64,000 bases of DNA from assembly GCA_950295325.1 (NCBI GenBank), contig OX485803.1:64745554-64809553 (forward strand), given 5' to 3'. Position numbers and translations under genes: made by a program. The stretch comes from Polytrichum commune (taxonomy: Eukaryota; Streptophyta; Polytrichopsida; Polytrichales; Polytrichaceae). Below are positions 24,429 through 37,254 of this stretch, piece after piece. The first letter of the stretch is position 1. Every line of letters begins with the position of its first letter. Under the pieces are notes generated by a model that made no database searches, was not told the DNA's origin, and saw only the letters and a program-made list of their open reading frames with translations.

Positions 24429-27400
24429 ATGCAGTCGTGGATTGCTTTCGTTTCTCGAATATTTAAGGTTGCAACTTGGAATTCGTACTTGTGTTCACTT
24501 TTGTGGAAGCCCCAATTACCTCGGGAAGGGCACGAACAGGACGTGGTTGCAGGTTCATCACCGAATCATGGCCGGGACATCAATTATGTTAATACGCCGG
24601 TTCTGGAGACTCGCTTGGACTCGACATCAAGATCAGATGATTTGGGGTTCGAATTGGAACCGGCCCTCTCTCTTATCTCCTCGATTGAAAAGTTGAGACT
24701 GGAATTTGACTCCGACTCTCTGATCGGTATAGTGAGGAATCATACACCCAGGTTCTTGTCAGCACAATTCATCTGAACCAGGACGTGTGCATTCAGATTC
24801 CACGCGCTATAGAAACTTCGCGGACATTGATTGAAATCAGTCTTCGCATGTACAATTTCCCTGAAGAAGTAGGCATTGCCCATCTAGCGTTTGAAGAGTT
24901 CGGGAATGCCATACGTTCCAACCAGAATATTGAAGAGGTTCGAATTTTTATTGACAAGTGTGTTTCATTAGATGAAATTGTAATGAAGTGTTCACTTATA
25001 TTGCTGGAAAGCCTAAAGTTGAAGAGACTTAATTTGGGTAGTGGAGTTGGACTTCCACTTGGGAGAAATACAATCGAGACCTTCGCTTGTGGTCTCCACA
25101 GGACCCTAACCCTCAGGGGGTTCTCCATCTTCACACTCCGTCCTTCTGGTTGGATTGACATAGAGGGGCTCAAGTTGTTGCTTGAGCCCTTCATGGGCGG
25201 GGAAGAGTCAAACCAGAGTGTTCGAGGTTTTGGGCTCAACTCTGCAGGAATAGATGATGAAGGTGCGAAAGTCGTTGCTTCCATGTTACGTCACAACACA
25301 TGCCTATTACAACGTTTGTCTCTCCATGATAACAAAATCGGGCCAAAAGGCGCCACCGACATTGCGGCAGCCCTTCGTTCCAATACTAGTCTTGAAACTC
25401 TTTTCATTAGCGACAACCCCATAGGTGCAGGGGGACTGGAGGCGATAGCTGCATTGTTGACCAACAATATGGCGGAGGGTAACCTGGAAACCTGCAATTC
25501 TTCCCTGCGATGGCTTTGTTTGAGAGGCGAGATAGGGAAAGAGGGTATCGAGCACTTGGAGGCACTTGTGCGAGGAAACACTTCCTTGGTGAGCCTGGAT
25601 CTAGGGGTGTGCAGTCTCTTGGAAACTACAGAGAATGTCATCACTCCTGGAGGCCCTCAAAAGCAACAAGAGTTTGAAGGCAGTGGATGTGACGTATTGC
25701 CTGGGAGTGGTGGGGCGGAGGGCACTTGGTACAATATTTGATCTACTACAAGTCAATCATAGTCTTGTGAACCTTGACCTGGGTGGCACGCCTCTGGAGG
25801 CCGACGGAGGTGCGCAGATGGTGAGCGCGCTGTTGGAGCGGAAGGCAAAGAACAAGATGTGGGAGGTCCTGGAAGGCATGGCCACTGTGAGGCCCAATTC
25901 AGCCAGGATCTTTCTGTGTGGCTACCCGTTCGCAGGTAAGTTGATGAGCGAGGTAATTCCAAACCAAATCCAGATCCGCTTAATCATGTATGTCCGTCTG
26001 ATGTCAGAGTTATCCTCTACTTAACTCAACATGATTTTCAATGGTGTGAGTTGGTTGTTTTGCTTACAACATCTTTGCTGCATGTTTGGTAAGTTTTCGG
26101 TGCATGCTTCGAGGTAGAAGCATGGAGGCCCGTGGAGGTTTGAACGAAGAGCATTCTATATCGGTTCATTTGAGGGTCCAGGTAACTTACAAATTGTTAC
26201 TTAGACCACCAAACACCCTCAATCTTCAACCTCACCAACCAACACATTATGGGCTGCCTCATAACAACCCTTGTCTAGTCTTATATTACACCCCGGCTAG
26301 TTGTCTCTTCTTACATAGAAGCCCACCCCAAGAAGCTCTTCATTCATGCTTGCCATACAGAGCCGGTGTTTATATCTATCTATCTAAGTTAGGCTTTCTT
26401 TGAGTAGTATAGAAGCCTCAAAACACCGTCTTAAGTGTCCAATCTTACAATAAAATTCTACACTACGAAAACCATAACTTACAACAGTTTTCTTCAGGAC
26501 AGTACAGGCATCATAGTTAATTGCAATATGATGGAGGATTTATTTTTTATTCAATTTCAAATTTGGTGAGGGCCATCGATACATGATAAAGGGTTATTGA
26601 TGCACCCACAGACAAATGTTTGCACCATCTGATGAAGAGTTCCTTTCAGACTCAAACAAAAGTTACACAAATCTAACCACCTTAGTAGAATCCAGTGAGC
26701 CTTGTACAAGCTCATCCTGTCCAATGTGGATATTACTAGAGCACAAACCTGATGCCTGTCCTCAGACACAGATTCCTCTAACCTTTGAATAGATAATTCT
26801 AGTTTGTGATTTACTAGTTACCCATCAATGTTAAGGTGCCTGGTGTAGTTATTATCTTTGTTGCGGAAAAATGAAGTTTTAATAACTTTGGTGACTTCGT
26901 CTACAGTGTATACTATGTAGTAGACGATTTCAAGACAACTTCTTACTCAAAATTAAGTGAACGAGAATCTGCAGTACATTTATATTGATTGATTCTTTAA
27001 AATGTAAGGTCTGGTCTACTTTGTTCACTTCGTATTAAATATGCATGTGAATGAAAGATGATGCCATGTTTTGAAAGTCCAGTGATTAAAGTATAGTTGC
27101 TATATTCATATGTTGATACTTTTGTATGCCTATTCCAATTCTGTCAAGTGACTGTGCTTTTATGCCACAATCGTATATCAATTAGGTGTGGGATTCTATG
27201 AGCAGGTAAGACAACAATTCGCCAAACCATAATGAAGAGACTCAAGGTTGATACTGGGATGAATAAATGGAGAAATCAGTTGAAGGCTTCAAGTCTTTTA
27301 TCAAGGATGCTTAAGAGCAAATCAAATATTGCTCCAAGACAGGCAACGCAGAGAACGCGGGGTATTGAAGTACATGTTGTGTCATTTGATGACATGCATG

Positions 27401-30126
27401 TTACAATGTGGGACATGGCAGGTCATGACGATTATCACTCTTTCCACGATCTTGTGGTTCCAAATCTTACTGGAAACTCTGGAAGTTCATGTTCCTTCCT
27501 CCTTGTTTGCGACCTACTTCAAGTTGGGATAAATGGTCACAAGAGTCTCAAAAGCCTCCAATGCATTGGCGATGAACTTCTGTATTGGCTACGGTTTATT
27601 GCTTCAAATTCACAAATATCAACAGCATATCAACCACATGTGACCATTGTCTTGACGAATCTTGACATGGTGCCCTCCGACTATCATACATGTTTCTTAC
27701 CAAGAATTAGGGATAAGGTTCAGTCCTTCAGAGATCAATTTCAAAATATTCTGGACATCGATGCAGAAGTGTTTGCAGTGAATGCCTTATCAACTGAGTC
27801 AATCAATCATTTGCTCACATGCATGAAAGAGCACTTGCAGAAGCTATTGGAAAGGTTGCCACCTGTTTTTGAGGCTTGCTCAAAGATGCAAGCGATACTT
27901 TCAAACTGGAATCGTGAACACCCAAATCAACCACTTGTGCGGTGGAATGTTTTTGCCAAGTTGTGTGACAAAGTGGAGGAGTTGCGATTTCACGAGGGCC
28001 TTCATCCAGAGGTTCTAAAAAGGAAAAAAACAATTGTAGCAGCATCCTTACACGATGGTGGTCACTTGATGTATAATGAAGAGCTCAATTTTTTGGTGTT
28101 AAACCCGCATTGGTTTTGCCATGACATCATCTGACATGTTCTCAAATGCAAAGAGCTTGATGATTATGACGGAATGGCAAATGGTACTTTTACCAAGGTC
28201 AATCTCAAGCATGTTGTGAGCTCCTCCCTTCATAGCAATCTACAGGGATTTTGCTTTGAGGATTTATTGCAAATGATGATAAAGTTGGAACTTTGTTATG
28301 AACAAGATGGTGAAACAATATTAATCCCATCCTTGCTCCAAGATTACAATGATCAATCTGCTTTGGGGAGAAGACCCTTACGTTGGCCTTCACAAGAGAA
28401 AAGCTCAAATTGGCACTATGTTGGTCGTAGGATGGTATGCAATGACGAAGCTCACACATTCCTCACTCTTGGTTTTTTCCCACGTCTACAGGTACAAGAT
28501 CTTGGACCTTGCCTTTGCAATATTGAAAATACAAATTATTAATTATGAATACTCCATATTGTGTAGTTGTAGAACATTATTTCTATTTGTGCAATTATAA
28601 TTCATTAAATTTGGTATATTATCGTATGTATAGTTACATGTTCCATTCTTTGAAAGCCTTAGTACTATTTGAGGTACTTGTCAACTCAAATGGCAAATGT
28701 TGACCTTTCATCGTAGGTGGTATTTCAAAAATTGTTTGGAACGGAAAATGGTGGAAACAGTTATAATCTTGCCAAGAATTTGATATCATTCAATACCCGT
28801 GGAATGGAGGTCATTTTGGAGAACAGTGGACAAATCGGTTTTGACATTGATATCTTGATTCGATCTGCAAGGGCCAACAGAGATGTAATTCTTGAGTTTC
28901 TACATGCACATGTGATGAAACCCATCTATGACCTTCGTGCTCATCTAGTTTTGGGTTGTCAAGGGGTAAACCTTCAAGAAGGAATCTTGCGTCCAACTTG
29001 TGTGGAAGGTCTAATTCCACGTGTTCATCGGAAACATCAAGTTGTCCTTGTTGAAGAGCTCAAACGCATAATTTTGGCAAGCAACGATTACTTATATGTG
29101 CATAACTGGAAAAAGGAGGGTCCTTTGGAAAGAGGATATGATGATGCAAAAATGTTGTTGGGCAAGAAAGCATGGGAAAATATACTAAATAGGCTACTCA
29201 AAGACATGCAAAACCTATGTCACAAGCTTCAAATTGATACAAAATACTAAAATTTGGTGGTTGACAATTCGAACTTGATGGATATGGAAGAACATGATTT
29301 TCACATGAATGAGATAAAAATTGCAGATGTCTACAAACTTGTTCGACGTTTTACAAGAAGATTGTATACGAAAATAGAAGAAAGTGAAGCAAGTGTATTG
29401 AAGAGGTTGGATGAAATGGAGAGTCAAATAACCACAAGAATGCACCAGATTTCATCTCTCCAAGAACAACTTTTACCACATATTTGTGAGAAGATCAATG
29501 ACCTTATGGCTTTTTATGAGGAACTCATACAATCGCACGTGCCACGACTTGTGTATTTCACTACTTGTCAAAAAAATAGTCTAAGAACTATCGTCACACG
29601 GATGGTACCTGGACTAACCAACTTGAAAATGCATTTCATGTGTGAGCATCAAGAAGGATTTCACATGATGAAAGATCAAAAAGGTTGTGATGTGTTATTT
29701 GGTACCGATGCAACACAAGTGTTCCATGCAATTTTGGTGTGGGGAATCAAGATCTTTATTATATTGGCAAAAATGGGTGCACATTTGACAGCGGGAATGG
29801 GATCAATAGTTCCAAATTTAACAAAGGATTTCATGTTGGTCCTTGACACACCAGGGTTTCTTGCGGTAAGGAATCCACCTTCTATACAACAAACCTTGCA
29901 ACAAGATCTCCATACGATGGCAATCACGGAGACTGAGAAACAAGTAGCGGAGCAATGGTTGATCCAATTTCTTAAGGGGAAGAACTTATACGAGTTGTTT
30001 TCCTTGCAAAAGGTTATGTACACAACTAGTAATGTTGGCACACAACAACGTGGCTCAATTGCATGGATTTGCAATGACCACATGAAGGAAGGTCAAGGAA
30101 ACTCCACTTTAAAGTTGATTACTTGA
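24429..30126 (+). pseudogene. LRR-Roc-COR (ROCO/TORNADO1-like) gene, disrupted
   Basis: Three exons: 24429-25935, 27206-28491 and 28717-30126, with GT-AG introns and matching phases. Exon 1 encodes LRRs of the ribonuclease-inhibitor type (SLHDNKIGPKGATDIAAALRS and relatives) and the start of Walker A. Intron 1 splits Walker A as GYPFAG/KTT. Exon 2 has the other Roc motifs (DMAGHDD, TNLD, VNALS) and the COR start (NFLVLNPHWFCHDI). Exon 3 has the rest of COR and a long helical C-terminus. Lesions: a frameshift at about 24718-24730 in a CTCTCT context, a second at about 25625-25640, an in-frame TGA at 28132-28134, and an in-frame TAA at 29248-29250. The family (plant TORNADO1, animal LRRK-type ROCO proteins) acts as signalling GTPases. 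Similarity is otherwise continuous, so inactivation looks recent. Assembly error could explain the frameshifts but less easily both stops. Confidence 0.8.
25936..27205 (+). other. Intron 1 of the ROCO pseudogene, splitting Walker A
   Basis: The donor GTAAGT follows TTCGCAG and the acceptor GAGCAG precedes GTAAGACAACA. The phase-1 split falls within the glycine of the P-loop GYPFAGKTT. No nested gene was recognised in its 1270 bp. Confidence 0.75.
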
Positions 30127-30530
30127 CGTATTTATTAGACTTGTTCTTCACAAAAAAAAAATGTATTTTCATGAGCATGATGTATAGTATTTGTAGACAA
30201 TTGGGACTCCAAATTGAGATTTGTGCATATATGTGATTGTGAAGTAATACAAAATGTGGTATCAAATATGTGTGTACAAGTGACATTGAAGCATTTTCAT
30301 GATTCAATTTGGTAGGCAACATGTTCCACAAGGTCATTTATGAGGGTTTTGACATTTACTTCCTAGATTTTCATTCATAACTTTACCATTGACTAGATGT
30401 TTGAAAAAACTTTGCAATTGTTGAGGCACTTGAGGTTTGAAGTAAAAACCTATGATGAAGTTAATGTTAAAGGTGCTAGATGCAAAAGATGATTTCATGT
30501 AACTTGAATATCCATTTCGTAATAAAGTTA
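30127..30530. other. 3' flank of the ROCO pseudogene
   Basis: AT-rich sequence without a gene or recognised element. Confidence 0.4.
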
Positions 30531-30532
30531 TA

Positions 30533-30929
30533 CGTAAAGTCCCCTCAAAGAGAGACGAAACTATGGGTTTGATCCTTTTCTAGAAAATCTTCTATTAAGA
30601 GCTCGTTAGTTCATCGTGTATTGAAACCTATTATGAAAGTTGGGTGAAAATTTTGGGGCTTCCTCTTTTCTCCACTCAAACTTTAAGAGAATCATAAGAT
30701 CTAAAACATGGTATGCGCATGGAACCTGCTATACTAAATCATGTATTGACCTATGCAAGGCTAACTTGGCCCACCCATCTTAGTAGGATAAACAAGAAAG
30801 TTGGTTTTTAATAACTTGACACGACTCTTTGTGTATGATAATTTAAACATTAAAAAAAATTGGATGATTTTGTGTTAATTCTCATAACCTCAAGGTTTGG
30901 ACTCAACCCATGGTTTCATCTCCTTTACT
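30533..30929 (+). mobile_element. Dispersed TIR element, copy 2
   Basis: A diverged copy of the element at 19632-20029, in the same orientation. It starts GTAAAG and ends CTTTAC, with inner mirrored CTATGGGTTTGATCC and ACTCAACCCATGG blocks. Small substitutions and indels along its length indicate an old relationship. Confidence 0.65.
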
Positions 30930-31416
30930 TCACAAATTACTCTGATTTTCAGTTTAGGGTCTTTGGATTGCATAATTTGGGTGCGCTCTTGGGCTTGGGT
31001 ATCATGATCTAAATTACACCATCTAGAACTTGAGTTTGACAATTGAAGCGAATCTAGACTGCTTGTTTATTCTAATAAATGATTGTGACTATTGACATCA
31101 GTTTTTCCATATTTGTAGTTTTCCTCATCATTGACTTGAAGAAGCTACGAGATAGGTATGTTAGAATATGTTCATAAGAATGATTGAAGCAAGTTAGTCT
31201 TTCATTCAAGGCAAATGCAAAGTGAGTATTCCCAGACATGGAATTGGTGCTTTGAGTAAGGGATTTCCTGCAGATCTCACGAAGTCAGGTAGGAAGCAAG
31301 AGCATGTTTGACCAAGGAATGGGGAGTTATGGCAGCTACACTATTAGGACACATGTTTTCAACTTATTTCTTCAATTGAATATCCTCAATACAAGAATAA
31401 CCTTTTCAAGAAGGGT
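30930..31416. other. Non-coding stretch, no gene seen
   Basis: No recognised gene or repeat between the two transposon copies. Confidence 0.35.
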
Positions 31417-31762
31417 TACACCTTTTATGTTATTCAGTGTTACATGCGTGATAGTGCCACTTACCTTATTTTTGAGGCGTATGCTAGGTTACACTGATGA
31501 TCAACAACTTCACCATTAGCGCATCACATGGCGTTCAAGTGTGCTTATTAATATCTTGGCATGAGTATGTTCAATGCCCATGTGTGCTACACTAAATGTC
31601 ATGATGTAAATATTTTTTTCACTTCAAACTGTTACTTATGTTTATGAATAGTATCATGTTGGTGATTAGAGGACGTGACACTTTGAGACCTCTAGGCATC
31701 TAGTTTAGGCCCTTCGCAAATAGTATGCGTGACACAAAATAGTATACACGGTATACGTGTCT
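31417..31762 (-). mobile_element. MITE copy 2 (partner of 2798-3287)
   Basis: Reverse-complement relative of the element at 2798-3287. Shared blocks include TGATCAACAACTTCACCATTA, TATCTTGGCATGAGTA and GAGACCTCTAGGCATC. It is shorter than copy 1 because an internal segment of about 140 bp is missing. Its ends, TACACCTTTTATG and the complement of TACCGTGTATAC, are decayed. Confidence 0.6.
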
Positions 31763-32023
31763 AAGAAATGACTGAAGATGAAGTTGTCATCAACAAAATT
31801 TCATATTTCTTGTCTCCGAGACCTGTAGGAGCTTAGTTGACGTTTAAGGGAATCTTTAATACACAAACACCTAGATGGAGGCTTTAGGGCTCAAGCCTCA
31901 TCATACCCAGGTGACTCCGACTCTATGCTACACTTCTACACTATTGGAAATGCATATACAGATCAATAATTAGTTCTTCAACGAGGTCAAAACTTTTGAA
32001 CGATGCTATGGACAGGATGCAAT

Positions 32024-34916
32024 TCAATTGGTGGAGGAAGATACGGAACCGGCAGGGAGCAATAATTTCTCCTTGAGCCATGTGCGCAAGGCGGTGAATG
32101 CATCTTCGGCAGCATCATCATCGTCCATGGAGTCCGGCCGGTGCGCAAATCCATGGCCGCGTCCAGGATACACAAGAAGTTTGGCTTCTTGGAGCATGCT
32201 TTCAAGCTTCTCACACACCGCTACGGGCGACAATTTATCCTGGTCACCCGTGATCATCAGGAGTGGCATTTTGATGTTTTCCGCGGCGTCGAGATCGATC
32301 CGTGACCCATAGATGGACACTGCTGCTGAGAATGTCTCATTGGCATTGGACTTGGCGGCAGTTTGGATGGCGAGCCCGCCACCAATGCAAAATCCTAAGA
32401 GAGCGTACTTGGGAGGCTTTTTGCCTTGCTCTTGTTCATCGAGGGCACTTTTGAGCCATCGTGACGCCACGTCAATATCTTCGGCGAGATTTTCTGCAGT
32501 GTGGCTCTTGCGCCAAGCCTCAAATTCTTCTCCAGTCGGTGGAACGTTCTCGTCCCAGGGATTTTCACGGAAGAGGTCAGGGATTAACACACTGGCGACA
32601 TTACAATGTACACACATGTTACGAATCCAGATCATACCCAGACCATATGTGAACAATTGCAGCACTCACTAGAACGATAGGATAGCATTGTGACACCTTT
32701 TTCTACATCCTGATAAGTAGTGGAGATTGATATATCCAGACCCTAAACTCTCTCATCAAGGTTTTTTAATATCGTAGTAATAATTGAGTATATAAAATTA
32801 TATTTTCTAATTACTTATGCCACAATATCTTGAGTAGGTTTTAATTAGAATGACACTTGATAAATCACACTAATTCATGGGGAATATCAATTGAAAGATC
32901 GCACTATATTCATTAGAAGCATGCGAAGTGATATATAAACGATTGTTCTAAAGGGGAGTTTCCAGCCGGGCTATTGACAAGATCTTTGAACGAAATAGGG
33001 GCATTGAGAGGTAACGTGGGAATGGAACTCAGGAAGTTCACCACTAGGTTTTCGTTCCAGAAGAAATCATTAATCGGTACAACACACACCAGTCCTTGAA
33101 TTTTGCAATAAATTGTAAGCTCGATGCTGGCATCAAGGGCTCCCGATCCATATGTATAATGGAAACGTGCCCTTAAAGAGGAAACATTGAGATAGCTCAT
33201 TCTGAATTGTCACGAACAATCGAGTAAGTGAATTCTTGAACAGAAGTGGAGAAAAAAGATAGGTGAGATATGCGTACTTGTAGCCAAAGCAGGCCAATCT
33301 TAACACAAAATCACGGGTTGCATTGTTTCTGAAGCCGAAGACATCCGTCAAGACGAGAATTCCCGCGCCGTTGTTGTTTTTTAGCGCCTGGATGTAATAG
33401 CCCGAGACGCCTGCTTCTCCCATTTCAACCTCGTAGCCATTCACGAGCTCACAAATGTCTTCATCGCCAATTGGCCCCGGCTCCTCTATGGCTTCCTCGG
33501 CTTGCGCACGCACTTGGACTGAGTTTCGTCCAAGAAAAAAAACTCCGGAGTATGCGCATTGCTGCTCGCGGACTGCAATGCAATTTTGACAGGGCTCTTC
33601 AGATTAGGAGATCATGAGCATATCCACTTGAAACCTCACAGAACATTGCGGCATTCTAGACATTGCGGCAAGCAAGAACTTTCCCTTGAAGTCCTAAAAA
33701 CTGACTATCTAAAGATACCGCTCCACTCTTTTTAGTTGAATTCATCGACACAGAGTGCCAAGAAAACAAAATGCGTACAAAGACAAGGACTCTTTTTCGT
33801 CCAGGAGAATCTACTCCCAGCGGCCTGCAATTTTGACGAGGCTCTTCAGCTTAGGAGATCACGACCATATCCAATTGAAACCTCACATAGCCACATGCAA
33901 TCTACACATCCCGTCACACGAGAATTCTACGTTGAATGCCTAGAAACTGACTAATTTACACGTTCCGCTCGTGTTAGTCAAATTCATTGACACAAAGTGC
34001 CAGGATAACAAAATCCACACCAAGACATGGACTAAATTTCGTCCAGGAGAAAATACTCCCAGCGGCTGCAACATGGACGAGGCTCTTCAGCTTAGGAGAT
34101 GACGAGCCTATCCAGTTGAAACTTCACAGCACCACGTGCGTTCTAGGCATTGCTGCAAGAATTCTACGCTGAATTCCTAGAAACTGACTAATTTCCGGGT
34201 TCACGTTCCGCTCGTTTTAGTTGAATTTATGAACACGGAGCAACTAAAATAAACGAATCCATACCAAGACAATAGCCGCGAAGATTTCTTAAACTAAATT
34301 CGTCCAGGGAAAAATCGGGAGTGCACACATTGCTGCACGCGAGCTGCCATGCAATTTTGAGGAGGCTCTTCAGCTTAGGAGATTACGAAGCTATCCAACC
34401 GAAATTTTACAGCACTATGTGCATTCTAGATATTGTGGCAAGAACTGTACGTTTGAAGTCCTAGGAACAGACTAATTTCAACACATTCAAAACACTCAGC
34501 TCGTTTTCGCTGATTTCGTCGACACAGAATGCCAAGAAAAAGCAAAAATCATACCAAGACATTAGCATCTCTTGGACTAGATTTTTAGACTACGTTGAAG
34601 TCCTAGGTACTGACTAATTTCGAGGGACACGTTCCGTTCCATTTAGTTGTATTCGTTGACACAGAGTTGCCAAGAAAACAAATTCCATACCAAGACATTA
34701 GCCGGGAAGATTACCAAGATCCGGCCCTGGAGCGCGTGAGTGGTGAGACGCATGGAAATGAGTGCGCGGCTTCCAGACTCTTCTGACCACAGGGCTTGGA
34801 AGCGCCGAATTGGCGACAGCGGGACGAAATGGAGAGAGGTAAGAGAGAGAAAAAGAAAAGGAGGAGGACGCTGTGGCGGCAGCAGCAGCAGCAGCAAGAG
34901 AGGCGGCCATCGCCAT
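32024..34916 (-). CDS. Dienelactone hydrolase family protein, plastid-targeted (3 exons)
   Basis: Exons in translation order: 34916-34715, 33518-33278 and 32591-32024. Introns are GT-AG (donors GGTAATC and GTACGC, acceptors CTCAG and GCCAG), the phases match, and the total is 1011 nt or 336 aa. The product is an alpha/beta hydrolase. The family cleaves dienelactone-like esters in bacteria, and plant substrates are largely unknown. Residues 1-70 are rich in Ala, Ser and Arg without acids (MAMAASLAAAAAAATASSS), a chloroplast transit peptide. The family core starts at CELVNGYEVEMGE. The expected triad is visible: nucleophile Cys about 216 in GFCIGGG, Asp about 264-266 in GDQD, His about 294 in GRGHGFAHRP. 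It resembles the plant chloroplast DLH proteins, so the first exon joined across the repeat-filled intron is credible, though not shown by transcript. The ATG lies in a good context (GCCATGG). Confidence 0.87.
33528..34713 (-). repeat. Tandem array (~245-285-bp units) in intron 1 of the hydrolase gene
   Basis: Units start with GTCCA(G/A)G at about 33528, 33799, 34041 and 34302. A partial unit runs from about 34585 to the exon 1 donor. Shared blocks are GGCTCTTCAGCTTAGGAGAT, CTAGAAACTGACTAATTT, TTCCGCTCGTTTTAGT, GACACAGAGTGCCAAGA and CATACCAAGACATTAG. The array fills almost the whole first intron. The splice-acceptor side of exon 2 (GGACGAAACTCAG/TCC) matches the unit edge (GGACGAAATTTAGTCC), so each unit carries a relic of the acceptor region. 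Confidence 0.8.
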
Positions 34917-35200
34917 GGCCCGGCACTAAACAACGCTCACACACACACAGTTGGATCAGGCAAGCAAAGCACCAAATGGAAGCAGCTATGGCGGTCGCGG
35001 AGCTCTCCTCCCTTGCAAAATCTTCGCCGCTGCCATTGGACACCCTGGATTGCTTCTCTTCAATTATCTGGACGCCTTCAATTTCAAATGCTACTTGAAT
35101 CAATCTTGCTCCGGAAGTACACTACATAAGGGCCTGATTACACTAAAGGCAACAATTAGGCCATGGCTCTTAATCCCTCACTTCCCAAGCAACCCATTTA
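34917..35200 (-). promoter_or_regulatory. Probable promoter and leader of the hydrolase gene
   Basis: Sequence immediately upstream of the start codon, with a short (CA)n run at about 34938-34950 and locally raised GC. A short plus-strand frame beginning ATGGAAGCAGC at 34977 (about 40 codons) could belong to a divergent transcript but has no recognised domain. Confidence 0.35.
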
Positions 35201-37250
35201 GGGTTGATGGATGATTTCTTCCCTACATTAACCCCACCTCATTCAGTCTTCTGCAATCAAAATGATTATAAACGTCAAGCCAACATGGATATCTACCCAT
35301 AGACACATGAGCCGTGCAATTTGGAGATGATTAGAATGTGGGAGAAATTTGTCAAAGTGGGAAGTGGGAAATGACCTTGGTACCCTACTTTTTGGATGAG
35401 ACGATAGCTAGCTAGTGAAGTCCATGGACTATGGCTCAAAGTTTTTTGGAGGTCACAAATTCTTAGTGTAAATCCAAATGGGGTCGTTGAAAAAGACCTC
35501 ACAATTTTTTGATTAGATATGAGAATGCATCATGGAGGAGAGAAGAAACAAGTGTTTGTAGTTTTGTTTATGTATTAGTGTTTGTATATATACAATAACT
35601 TAGCAAGTTTTAAGCATTCAAGCTCTATTTATAGGGTATAAGTTAGAAAAATTAGCTTTGTTTACTGCACAATAGTTACATAGAAAGCAGACTTCTACAA
35701 TAGCTCCAACAATCACATTTTGAATTAACCCCTAGATGCCTAGGCCTATTTTCAAAAAGTCAAAGCACTACATATGAGAAAACTTTGTTTACTTGAAGGA
35801 GCACAAATTTTAAAGTTAAACCCTGCATATATAACATTAGGCAAATGTATATTGAAGCTATAACCAATATTTCAAGATGATTGGGCCATATTTAGAATAA
35901 CTTGAGATTTTTCGTACATAAAATATATATAATTTATGTAGAGTATACTATAAGCATGAAAGTTATCCAAATTTTCATTTATGGGAAAGGTAGTATGTAT
36001 TAATCAGTAGGTAAGAAGTTGCAAAGGAAGAGGTTACAACAAGCACATGATTGAGGCATCCCTAGAATCCAATTGTATTTTGGCACTTAAATTTCAATTT
36101 TCTAAATGGTGTAGAATCTACAAATTAGGCGTTTCTCTCAATCCTAACATTCTAAAGATGTAATGTAACGTAACGTAAACATTTTGTGAGCAAAGTATCT
36201 CCAATAAAGGTTTGGAATTTGATGAATTGGCCCTTTGACCAAAAATCAACCACTTTGTGGTTGCCCAAGCATTTAAGGGTTAGATATGGAAAATATTAGA
36301 ATATTATGTAGTTTTAATAAGTTGTCATGGGTTGTTCCCCTGGCTTTGCCACACACTATGCCCAACCCACCTTGAAGAACCATCGTGAGAAACATCCTCT
36401 ACAATCCCAACCAACATTATCCACACTTGACATGTGGGACTCCATGTAGACTTTTCATCCATTGAAAATGTTACGGATTGTAGTCCGAAATTGCCCTCAT
36501 GTAAACCCAAAGTAGGGGCCATGAGTCTCTCAACCAATGAGATTTCAAAGATTCTCAAGGGTCTTAAAAAGGGGTCATTAAAAAAACTTTGTGGTCACAT
36601 AAAACATCATATGACACTAAATACTCGTGTTTTAGCAACATAGTTTTCATATTCAACCATAACAATAATCAACCAAGTAATTAATAAGCTTGTATATATC
36701 AATCCCATGAATACGTAGTCGTTAGGCCAAGCGATTTTGTTGACGTGTCTATTCTTAGTTGGCTACATTGCCATCCAGAACCGATTGCTCATCCAAAACC
36801 CATCCAAGAGTAGAAGGCTTATTAGAACTCCTCACAATGAACAAGTGCTTCCTCATGATTTGGTTACTCATCATAAATGGACATTCTATATTTGAGTGGT
36901 GTGCTAAAAGACACATGTTGAAAAGAGATTGGTTTAAATCTTCAAATTATGTTATACCAGTCTAGAATCAATAGTTCAACAAATTCTTGGGAGTGGAGAA
37001 GGGGGGGGGGGGTTGAGACCTATGTGATCATTGAATGAGGAAGAGAATGTTCACTTTGACAATGAATAAGAATGCTCCAAAAAAACATGAGGAAAATGGG
37101 TGGGGGCACAATTTGGATTTGCACCAATTCCGTGTTTGTATGTTGCGAGAAGTGGGTGAAGTGAGAAGAGTGTCTATTCAATGCCACTCACCTTATTATA
37201 ACCCAAGGCAAGGCTCAACGCATCCATTATCAAATTTGTAAAAATGGATT
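35201..37250. other. Non-coding stretch, no gene seen
   Basis: AT-rich, without recognisable genes. A run of about 11 G lies at 37003-37013. Confidence 0.4.
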
Positions 37251-37254
37251 AAAG

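Noticed and set aside
24793-25644. Minus-strand frames opposite the LRR region
   Set aside because: Shadows of the LRR coding sequence with no independent similarity.
32913-33200. 95-codon minus-strand frame between hydrolase exons
   Set aside because: It lies inside intron 2 of the hydrolase; the splice sites and phase around it join the known exons cleanly.
33736-34172. Short plus-strand frames at similar positions in successive units
   Set aside because: They are copies of the intronic tandem repeat of the hydrolase gene, not genes.
33528-34713. CRISPR-like or regulatory array
   Set aside because: Units of 245-285 bp are whole-sequence tandem duplications without spacer/repeat alternation, inside a plant intron.
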